A stretch of DNA of 6,624 bases from Planctomycetota bacterium. GTDB taxonomy: Bacteria > Planctomycetota > Brocadiia > JAJRTI01. The notes beneath the pieces were generated by a model. That model worked only from the letters and a program-made list of their open reading frames with translations. It was not told the origin of the DNA and did not search any database. The position numbers were made by a program, and so were the translations under genes. Location of the stretch: positions 1-6,624 of the forward strand of contig JAJRTI010000525.1 in NCBI GenBank assembly GCA_024278415.1, written 5' to 3'. Shown one piece after another: positions 1 through 5,194 of the stretch. Positions within the stretch are counted from its first letter, which is position 1, and every line of letters starts with the position of its first letter.

Positions 1-84
1 CTCAAGTCGTCGGACATGACCCAACTCAAGCAGACCATCGAGCGGCTGGCGACCGTGAGCGCCGTGCGCGCGCGTTGCGCCTGA
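1..84 (+). CDS. C-terminal end of a gene, possibly an ACT domain
   Basis: Frame 1 is open from the window edge to a TGA at 82-84 and encodes 27 residues. The fragment begins LKSSDMTQLKQTIERL and ends VSAVRARCA. The pattern of an Asp followed by a helix with spaced leucines, then a short strand rich in Val and Arg, resembles the last helix and strand of ACT regulatory domains, such as those ending RelA/SpoT-type (p)ppGpp synthetases or other amino-acid-sensing enzymes. This reading is inferred from pattern only; the fragment is too short to name a family. It is convergent with the dehydrogenase gene that ends at 344, and a repeat-filled gap separates the two. No U-rich terminator follows the stop codon. 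Confidence 0.5.
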   Translation, partial: LKSSDMTQLKQTIERLATVSAVRARCA

Positions 85-156
85 CTCGGCAAGGCGGGGC
101 GCATCTTCTCCTGTGCTGGCGTGGGGCTGCCCTCGCATCATCCCATATCGCGGCAT

Positions 157-233
157 CCCCCATCCCGGCCTTCCCCCAGAGGGGGAAGGAGGTGGGAGCC
201 CTTCCCCCTCTGGGGGAAGGGTTGGGATGGGGG
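157..233. repeat. REPIN-like pair of inverted, self-palindromic arms
   Basis: The left arm (157-189) starts CCCCCATCCC and ends in CCTTCCCCCAGAGGGGGAAG plus G. The right arm (200-233) is its reverse complement apart from a few bases near the middle (GG versus AAC). Each arm is itself a hairpin, made of CCTTCCCCC facing GGGGGAAGG, and the two arms can also pair with each other across a 10-base spacer. Two inverted copies of a short palindrome in a convergent intergenic region is the layout of REP doublets (REPINs). There is no transposase in the window. The stems could slow polymerase from either side, but neither has a U-tract, so a classic intrinsic terminator is not supported. Confidence 0.75.
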
Positions 234-258
234 TCCCCGCCAGAACAGCCCACGTACC
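222..258. repeat. 37-bp direct repeat, copy 1
   Basis: This copy matches 304-340 at 35 of 37 positions; the differences are G224/A306 and T234/C316. It overlaps the right arm of the inverted repeat at 157-233, so it looks like the outer part of the same repeat family. The shared core contains CCGCCAGAACAGCCCACGTA. A 45-bp unique segment separates the two copies. Confidence 0.8.
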
Positions 259-303
259 TGTTTGCCGTAGTAGGTGCCGGTGAGCACGTCGATTCTGAGG
301 CGG
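259..303 (-). other. Coding-like 45-bp segment trapped between repeats
   Basis: Read on the minus strand and slightly into the flanking repeat, this segment translates as NRLRIDVLTGTYYGKQV. Nearly every codon ends in C or G, as in the real genes of this window. It has no start, no stop of its own and no length, so if it was ever coding it is only a remnant held between the two 37-bp repeats. The reading may also be chance in GC-rich DNA. Confidence 0.2.
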
Positions 304-340
304 TTAGGATGGGGGCCCCCGCCAGAACAGCCCACGTACC
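304..340. repeat. 37-bp direct repeat, copy 2
   Basis: This is the second copy of the repeat at 222-258. It ends three bases before the dehydrogenase stop codon (minus-strand TAA at 344-346). It contains a perfect 10-bp GGGGGCCCCC palindrome at 311-320, which is interrupted by one base in copy 1. The repeat therefore lies in the 3' untranslated end of the E1 message. Confidence 0.8.
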
Positions 341-343
341 CTC

Positions 344-2641
344 TTACTTCCCCATCACCTTCAGCGCGGCTTCGACCACGTCTTCCGCGTACGGCAGGTA
401 CGCCTTCTCGAGCACGTGCGACTGCGGGCTCACCGCGTCCGCGGCGCCCACGCGCAGGATCGGAGCGTCGAGGTAGTCGAAGGCCGCCTCTTGCACCTGG
501 GACGCGATCTCGCCGGTGAAGCTGCCGGTCTTGGTCGCTTGCGACGCGACCACGAGGCGGCCGGTCTTCTTCACGCTCTCGATGATCGTGTCGATGTCGA
601 GCGGCACCAGCGTGCGGGGGTCGATGACCTCGATGCTGATGCCGTGCTCGCTTGCGAGCGTCTCCGCGGCTTTCATGCACTCGCCCACGACGTAGCCCCA
701 CGACACGACGGTCACGTGCTCGCCCTCGCGCTTGACCGCGGCTTCGCCGAAGGGGATGAGGTATTCCTCTTCGGGGACCGGGCAGGTTTCGTTGTAGAGG
801 TTTTGGCTTTCGACGAACATGACCGGGTTGTCGTCGCGCACGGAGGTCTTGAACAGGCCCTTGGCGTCGTACGCGTTGGAGGGCACGACGACCTTGAGGC
901 CGGGCGTGTGTGCGCTGTGGCTCTCAAGGCTCTGGCTGTGCTGGCCGCCGTAGCCTTTGCCCGCGCCGGTGCTGGTGCGGATGACCATGGGGACGCAGGT
1001 TTGGCCACCGCTCATGAAGCTCCACTTCGCGGCTTGGTTGTTGATCTGGTCGCCGGCCTGGAACTCGAAGTCTGAATACATGAGTTCGACGATGGGCCGC
1101 AGGTCCGTCATGGCTGCGCCCACGCCGGTGCCCACGATCGCGGCCTCGCTGATGGGAGCGTTGCTCACGCGCTCGCGGCCGAACATTTCCAGCAGCCCCT
1201 TGCTCAGCTTGAACGCGCCGCCGTAGTCGGCCACGTCCTCGCCGTAGAAGATGACGCGCTTGTCGCGCAGCATCTCTTCGATCATGGCCTCCTTGATGGC
1301 CTCCTTCATGGACAATTCGCCGTTCTTGCGCTCCGGCTTCACGACCTCGCCCACCGGCGCGGGGTTGGCGTAGTCGGCGGGCACGGCATCGGAGGTGGTG
1401 TCGGCATACATGAACTTGCACACGTCGGCCGGGCTGGGGTCGGGCGACGCGCCGGCGCGCACCGCGGCTTTCGCCATGACGTCGCGAATGCGCTGCTCGA
1501 TGCCTTTGATGTCGTCTTCGGTGCACAGGCCGGCGTCGATCAGTTGCTGGGGGTAAGTCTTGACCGGATCGATCGCGCGCCACGCCTCCTCTTCCTCCCG
1601 GGCGCGGTACTCGTTGCGCGGGTCGCTGAGGCTGTGGCCGAAGAAGCGGTAGCACATGAGTTCGAGCAAGCAGGGGCCGTGGCCCTTGCGGATGATCTCT
1701 GCGGAGCGAGCCACCGCGTCGCGCACCGCGAGCGGGTCCATGCCGTTCACGACTTCCGCGTGCATGTTGTTCATGTCGAAGCCCGCCGCGCGGCGGGCGA
1801 GGCAGTCGAGGCCCGAGACTTCGCCCCGCTGCTGGCCGGTCATGCCGTATTGGTTGTTCACGATGATGTAGAGAACAGGAAGGCCGTACGGCTCGCCGGC
1901 CAGGTCGTTCATGAACTGCTCTTGCGATGCGAAGTTGAGCGATTCGAGCACGACGCCGTTGGCGTACGCGCCGTCGCCCGCGAAGCAGGCCACGATTTGG
2001 CCGCTGCGCCGGTAGCGGCTGGAGAGCGCCGCGCCGGTCGCGATCGCGAGGCTGCCGCCGACGATCGCGTTCGCGCCCAAGTGGCTCACGCTGCGGTCGG
2101 CGATGTGCATGCCGCCGCCACGGCCGCGGCAGTATCCGTCTTCTTTGCCGAACAGCTCCGCGGCGGTGCGGAAGAGGTGGTGCTCCAGCGCGAGGTCTTC
2201 CAGCGCCGCGCGGTACGTGACTGCGTCTGCGGCCGGGCCGATCACCGCGCGCAGTTCGTCGTCGGTGCGCTGTTTGATGGCCATGCAGCCCTTGGCGATG
2301 CCATCGCCGTGGCCGCGGTGGGTGCTGGTGATGAAGTCGTCGAGGTTGAGCGTGGAGCACGCGCCCACGGCTGTGGCCTCCTGGCCGATGCTCAGGTGGG
2401 TAGGCCCACGGTAGTCGAATCCAGCCAAGGGCTGGTACGCCTGGCTGCGCAGGGCGAGGATCATCTCCTCGAACGCGCGGATCGAGAGCATCTGCTCGTA
2501 CACGTTGATCGCCAGTTCGGCGTCGATCGTGCCCGCTTTGAGTTCGGACTTGAGATCGCCCTCGTACTGGTACGCGGGGATGGTCTTGAAGCGAAGTTTC
2601 TTGGGCTTAAAGTCAGGCGTGGATTTCAGTTCTACGACCAC
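344..2641 (-). CDS. Fused alpha-beta E1 subunit of a 2-oxoacid dehydrogenase complex
   Basis: This is a thiamine-diphosphate-dependent E1 that decarboxylates a 2-oxoacid (pyruvate, a branched-chain 2-oxoacid or similar) and passes the acyl group to the lipoyl domain of E2. The alpha part covers about residues 40-415. It has the ThDP/Mg motif GDG (222-224) paired with NN (262-263), the GRGGGMHI segment (173-180), and the loop YRFFGHSLSDP (331-341) that corresponds to the phosphorylation loop of E1-alpha. A Pro/Ala-rich linker (about 415-440) leads to the beta part (about 441-765), with GEDV (467-470), ISEAAIVG with Glu499, GGQHSQ with His568, and IDPRTLVPLD (673-682). Its 765 residues match the sum of separate alpha and beta chains. 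Two insertions are unusual: about 35 residues between HRGHGDGIAKG and ELFGKEDGY, and about 11 residues inside the GDG-NN stretch (37 residues between the motifs, against about 26 in the human enzyme). The start is GTG with GGAGG five bases upstream and a promoter behind it. Substrate specificity cannot be read from sequence, and no E2 or E3 gene is adjacent. Confidence 0.95.
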   Translation of the reverse strand: MVVELKSTPDFKPKKLRFKTIPAYQYEGDLKSELKAGTIDAELAINVYEQMLSIRAFEEMILALRSQAYQPLAGFDYRGPTHLSIGQEATAVGACSTLNLDDFITSTHRGHGDGIAKGCMAIKQRTDDELRAVIGPAADAVTYRAALEDLALEHHLFRTAAELFGKEDGYCRGRGGGMHIADRSVSHLGANAIVGGSLAIATGAALSSRYRRSGQIVACFAGDGAYANGVVLESLNFASQEQFMNDLAGEPYGLPVLYIIVNNQYGMTGQQRGEVSGLDCLARRAAGFDMNNMHAEVVNGMDPLAVRDAVARSAEIIRKGHGPCLLELMCYRFFGHSLSDPRNEYRAREEEEAWRAIDPVKTYPQQLIDAGLCTEDDIKGIEQRIRDVMAKAAVRAGASPDPSPADVCKFMYADTTSDAVPADYANPAPVGEVVKPERKNGELSMKEAIKEAMIEEMLRDKRVIFYGEDVADYGGAFKLSKGLLEMFGRERVSNAPISEAAIVGTGVGAAMTDLRPIVELMYSDFEFQAGDQINNQAAKWSFMSGGQTCVPMVIRTSTGAGKGYGGQHSQSLESHSAHTPGLKVVVPSNAYDAKGLFKTSVRDDNPVMFVESQNLYNETCPVPEEEYLIPFGEAAVKREGEHVTVVSWGYVVGECMKAAETLASEHGISIEVIDPRTLVPLDIDTIIESVKKTGRLVVASQATKTGSFTGEIASQVQEAAFDYLDAPILRVGAADAVSPQSHVLEKAYLPYAEDVVEAALKVMGK

Positions 2642-2646
2642 TGAGG

Positions 2647-2651
2647 CCTCC
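2647..2651 (-). promoter_or_regulatory. Shine-Dalgarno site of the E1 gene
   Basis: GGAGG on the minus strand lies five bases before the GTG at 2639-2641. It decides that start, because the next in-frame Met (residue 51) is well inside the conserved alpha domain. Four of its five bases fall in the 8-bp palindrome GAGGCCTC (2643-2650). Confidence 0.75.
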
Positions 2652-2695
2652 GAGTTCCGTGTGTGACAGTTTGATGGGGGTAGGCGAAGTCGAAC

Positions 2696-2724
2696 AGTAT
2701 ACCAGCGCAGGGGGGAGCTTTCAA
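2696..2724 (-). promoter_or_regulatory. Sigma-70-type promoter for the E1 gene
   Basis: On the minus strand the -35 is TTGAAA (2719-2724), the spacer is 17 bp, and the -10 is TATACT (2696-2701). TGG directly before the -10 gives an extended -10 (TGn). Transcription would begin near 2689, leaving a leader of about 48 bases before the GTG. The -35 lies only 16 bases past the stop codon of the CAP-like gene, so read-through from that gene would cross this promoter. Confidence 0.75.
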
Positions 2725-2740
2725 CGCAGTTGGGCCGCGC

Positions 2741-3931
2741 CTATTGGGTCTCGATGAAGATCACCGTGATCCACAGCACCGGCTTGCCCTCGAAGTCGCC
2801 CTTCACAATCCCGATGCCCACCTCCGTGAAAACCGCGTTGAGCCCGAGCCGGATCTTGGCCGCGTCGGGCAGCCGCGACGCGACGTACGGCGCGACGCCG
2901 AAGGCTTTGCACCGGATCTGGTTGCGCACGTAAATATTGGCCAGCCGCGTGTCGAGCTTGCCGTCCCTGCGCCGGGCCAGTTCCTGGCTGTTGTAGCGCG
3001 CGATCTTCATCAGCTTAGCGTTGCGCCTGAGCGGCATGATCGCGTTCTTCATGCGCAACTTGTTGATGCCATCGATGAGCGCTGCCGCCATCTGCTCCGG
3101 CGTCTTGGGCTCAGCCTGCTTCGCGGCAGCGGCGGGCTTGGGTCTGCGCTGCGCAAACGGCGCGGGGTAGGGCGTTGCAACATGGAGCCGAAGCGCGTCC
3201 GTGAGCGTGGGCCCGGTCCTGGACAACTCGATGAATTCAACGATGTATGTGCCGGGCTGCTTGCCGAGCCGGAGTTCCCCTGCCAGCTCCCGGCCGGTGC
3301 ATGCCGCGGCCGTCACGGTCTGGCCGTCGGGGCGGGTGAGCAAGACGCGGCCGCCCTGGGCGCCGGCGCCCAGCTTGGCGCCCAGGCGGTACGTCGCGCC
3401 TGGCTGTGGCTGGATCGGGATGGGCTCCAGCAAGGTGCGCCGCGCGGCCGCGATGACCGTGACGATCTGCTTCTCGCCTGCCCGCGCCGCGGCCACGCCG
3501 ACGTGGGTCATGCCCGTGGCATTCACGGCCGGCCGAAGCGCCTTGATGATGGCCGCGGCGTCTGCGCCCGCGTCGACCTTCGCGCAGCCCGCGCGTACGA
3601 GCACGGTCGACACGCCGGCCGCGTCGAGCCAGTAGCGCACGCTGCCCTTGCCATCGGCAAACGTGTCGGGCGTATCCGTAGCGCCGAATTGCCCCGCGTG
3701 CGCGGCCGCGGCCTTGCAGAGTGCAGGGTCGACCGTGAGGGCCTGCGCCTGCTCGCGGCCTTTCCGCAGCTCCTCGATGATGGCGGATTCCGTGTCGTTG
3801 AGCACCGGCGCCGGCAGCATGGCCCCGTATGCCGGCACGAGCGGTGCGCGTGGCGTCTCCGCTGCCCATCCCCATGGTGCGGCCCAGAGTGCGAGCGTGG
3901 TCCAGCCCCACAGCGTGCGATGGCTCCTCAC
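2741..3931 (-). CDS. Exported protein with two degenerate CAP/SCP-like domains
   Basis: The 396-residue product opens with a signal peptide (residues 1 to about 23: basic start, then a Trp/Leu/Ala-rich core, then GWA before AETP), so export to the periplasm or beyond is likely. The mature part seems to have three sections. The first (about 45-162) runs from IIEELRKGREQAQAL and DPALCKAAAAHAGQF to THVGVAAARAGEKQIVTVIAA. A predicted beta-sandwich (about 175-255) includes GRVLLTRPDGQTV and PGTYIVEFIEL. After a Pro/Ala/Lys linker (256-278), a second unit (279-396) runs from ALIDGINKLRMKNAI to FTEVGIGIVKGDFEGKPVLWITVIF. Both end units keep the outline of CAP domains (leading helix, L-x-x-x-A-x-x-x-x-x-x helix, closing VGVG...W-x-x-V-F strand) but lack the conserved His and Glu of active-site CAP proteins, so a binding or structural role is more likely than catalysis. 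The start is GTG with GAGGA eight bases upstream (3940-3944). No promoter is visible in the 129-bp gap upstream. Confidence 0.75.
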   Translation of the reverse strand: MRSHRTLWGWTTLALWAAPWGWAAETPRAPLVPAYGAMLPAPVLNDTESAIIEELRKGREQAQALTVDPALCKAAAAHAGQFGATDTPDTFADGKGSVRYWLDAAGVSTVLVRAGCAKVDAGADAAAIIKALRPAVNATGMTHVGVAAARAGEKQIVTVIAAARRTLLEPIPIQPQPGATYRLGAKLGAGAQGGRVLLTRPDGQTVTAAACTGRELAGELRLGKQPGTYIVEFIELSRTGPTLTDALRLHVATPYPAPFAQRRPKPAAAAKQAEPKTPEQMAAALIDGINKLRMKNAIMPLRRNAKLMKIARYNSQELARRRDGKLDTRLANIYVRNQIRCKAFGVAPYVASRLPDAAKIRLGLNAVFTEVGIGIVKGDFEGKPVLWITVIFIETQ

Positions 3932-3939
3932 GGGATGTG

Positions 3940-3944
3940 TCCTC
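3940..3944 (-). promoter_or_regulatory. Shine-Dalgarno site of the CAP-like gene
   Basis: GAGGA on the minus strand lies eight bases before the GTG start at 3929-3931. Together with the signal peptide that follows directly, it supports this GTG as the start. Confidence 0.6.
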
Positions 3945-3961
3945 GTCTTGGTGGTCGGGCC

Positions 3962-3991
3962 CGGAGCCCGTTGCTTCGGCTACGGGCTCCG
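3962..3991. repeat. Perfect 10-bp stem-loop with cUUCGg cap (plus strand)
   Basis: CGGAGCCCGT (3962-3971) pairs with ACGGGCTCCG (3982-3991). Read on the plus strand, a T-T mismatch is followed by GC-TTCG-GC (3973-3980), the very stable cUUCGg tetraloop arrangement. On the minus strand, the direction of the operon, the same DNA gives a CGAA loop. It lies between the membrane-protein and CAP-like genes and shares three bases with the next stem-loop. There is no U-tract on either side. It could be a repeat element, an attenuator or an mRNA-processing or stability structure. Confidence 0.7.
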
Positions 3992-4008
3992 AGTGCGCCA
4001 GCACTCGG
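3989..4008. repeat. 8-4-8 stem-loop with GCCA loop, copy A
   Basis: CCGAGTGC (3989-3996), loop GCCA (3997-4000), GCACTCGG (4001-4008): all eight pairs are perfect. A structure of the same size with the same loop occurs at 6276-6295, with two compensatory pair changes. On the minus strand the loop reads TGGC. It lies in the 129-bp gap before the CAP-like gene. Confidence 0.7.
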
Positions 4009-4060
4009 GCTCTGCCGTGGTTTGCCGTGCGACAGTTGTCCCGAAGGCTGGCGGTTTCGA

Positions 4061-4690
4061 TTAGCGCTCAGCATTCGCGTCGCTGCCCTCGTCGGGCTCA
4101 TTCTCTGAAGGCTCAGCCTCGCCCTGAGGCTCTTGGCTCGCGTCGTCGGCAGGCTCGTCCGCGGCGGGCTCCGGCGGCGGCCACTTGCGGTCGATGGCGC
4201 GCAGTGCGAGTCCCGCGGCCAGGCCCAGCACGAGCGCGCCGGCGAGCGTGGCCAACGCAAACATGCCGAGCCCGCGCGCGCTGTATAGCGGGTAGGGCTG
4301 CACGAACTGCCAGGGCTTGGACGAGCGGAACGTGCCCTTGACGATGATCACGCCCTTTTCTTTGGCGCGCTCGCGGCGCTCGGCCTCCTGCCGTGCGGCG
4401 TCGGTAGGGCGGCCGATCCAGAACGCGCGCACGTACGTGTCCGGGTTCTTTTCCAAGTAGACCCAGTCCCAGTAGCTCGTGCGCGCGTCGTAGAGGTGCC
4501 AGTAGAGGCACACGATTGGGCCGAGGAGGGCCCACAGCACGCCGAGCGCGAGCCCGCTGCCGGCGCGGCCCTTGAGCTTGCCAGCCAAGGCGCCGATCGC
4601 GATGGCGGCCAGCGGCCACGCGACCGCGGCGAGGTTCACCCAGAACGATACGGTCCGCTCGTCGATTTGTTCGAAGATGCTCTCTTCCAT
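4061..4690 (-). CDS. Three-helix membrane protein with acidic C-terminal tail
   Basis: I do not recognise a family for this 209-residue protein. Three hydrophobic segments are visible: about 17-37 (VNLAAVAWPLAAIAIGALAG), 46-66 (GLALGVLWALLGPIVCLYWHL) and 142-163 (GMFALATLAGALVLGLAAGLAL). A 75-residue loop between helices 2 and 3 is rich in Trp, Tyr and Arg, with YDARTSYWDWVYLEKNPDTY and a charged ERRERAKEK stretch. After helix 3, RAIDRKW gives way to a Pro/Glu/Asp tail (171-209) with 14 acidic residues and a single basic one. The Lys/Arg after helices 1 and 3 favour placing the 1-2 loop and the C-terminus in the cytoplasm, but the basic 2-3 loop makes topology uncertain. The ATG start lies six bases after the phosphatase stop, so the gene is almost certainly co-transcribed with it. 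The stop is TAA. Confidence 0.8.
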   Translation of the reverse strand: MEESIFEQIDERTVSFWVNLAAVAWPLAAIAIGALAGKLKGRAGSGLALGVLWALLGPIVCLYWHLYDARTSYWDWVYLEKNPDTYVRAFWIGRPTDAARQEAERRERAKEKGVIIVKGTFRSSKPWQFVQPYPLYSARGLGMFALATLAGALVLGLAAGLALRAIDRKWPPPEPAADEPADDASQEPQGEAEPSENEPDEGSDANAER

Positions 4691-4696
4691 GGCGCT

Positions 4697-5194
4697 CTAC
4701 TTCTTCGGCTTCTTGCGTTTCTTCTTGGCCTTCTTGCGCTGTCGGGCGCGTTTCGCCTCGCGCTCGTACTCGTGCACGGCCCGCTCCTGCTCGTCGGTCT
4801 CGATCGAGCCTGGGCGCAGGCGCCGGACCTCGGCGATCGCTTGGCGCGCGCTTCGGCCCTGGTTCACGAGCCAGCACGACAGCATCGTGCCGGTGCGGCC
4901 TCGCCCGGCGGCGCAGTGGACGGCGACTGGTTTGTTGGCGCGGCTCATCTTCTCCACGAACGCGATGAACTCGCGCACTTGCTCCAGTGTGGGCGGGGTG
5001 AAATCCGCGATGGGCAGGTGCAGATACTCGAAGCCAAACTCCTCGATCACCGGATGCGAAAGCGGAGTGTGCGTGAGCGACACGATGGCCTCCACGCCCA
5101 TCTCTCGCAGATCCTGGAGTTCGTTTGGCGAACTCACGGGCCGGGCCATGCCGGCGATGACGCCCTCCTCGATCCAACTGAAGTTGAACGGCAT
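4697..5194 (-). CDS. DUSP23-like dual-specificity phosphatase with poly-lysine tail
   Basis: This is a cysteine-dependent protein phosphatase fold with the signature HCAAGRGRTG (93-102), giving nucleophile Cys94 and phosphate-binding Arg100. Asp64 in IADFTPP is the likely general acid. The whole core follows vertebrate DUSP23 (VHZ): NFSW near the start, GVEAIVSLT (33-41), GTMLSCWLV after the P-loop, and AIAEVRRLRPGSIET (119-133) followed by EQERAV. The 165 residues include a core of about 145, the usual DUSP23 size, plus a tail (148-165) with 14 Lys/Arg in 18 residues. Family members remove phosphate from Tyr or Ser/Thr; some relatives act on RNA 5' ends or lipids, and the substrate here is unknown. 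The ATG shares one base with the upstream exonuclease stop (TGATG), and a purine-rich GGAAGGGAAG lies before it, so translation is probably coupled. The membrane-protein gene follows after six bases. Confidence 0.9.
   Translation of the reverse strand: MPFNFSWIEEGVIAGMARPVSSPNELQDLREMGVEAIVSLTHTPLSHPVIEEFGFEYLHLPIADFTPPTLEQVREFIAFVEKMSRANKPVAVHCAAGRGRTGTMLSCWLVNQGRSARQAIAEVRRLRPGSIETDEQERAVHEYEREAKRARQRKKAKKKRKKPKK

Noticed and set aside
222..340. Two 37-bp direct repeats with a 45-bp spacer, resembling a minimal CRISPR array
   Set aside because: There are only two copies, the repeat continues into a REPIN-like palindrome, and no cas gene is present.
924..2360. 478-residue minus-strand frame overlapping E1
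   Set aside because: It is an out-of-frame shadow of the E1 gene, dominated by Arg, with no domain.
1544..2644. Long plus-strand open frame opposite the E1 gene
   Set aside because: It is antisense to a gene with conserved catalytic motifs over its full length, and its product is Ala/Val/Arg-rich with no recognisable domain. Long antisense frames are expected in GC-rich coding DNA.
3962..4008. Stem-loops as a rho-independent terminator of the three-gene operon
   Set aside because: The stems are strong but no U-tract follows on the minus strand; the next bases are GC-rich. Attenuation or processing remains open.
2744..4108. 454-residue plus-strand open frame opposite the CAP-like gene
   Set aside because: It is a shadow frame: it runs across the intergenic stem-loops, has low-complexity Arg/Gly/Ala composition, and lacks a Shine-Dalgarno site.
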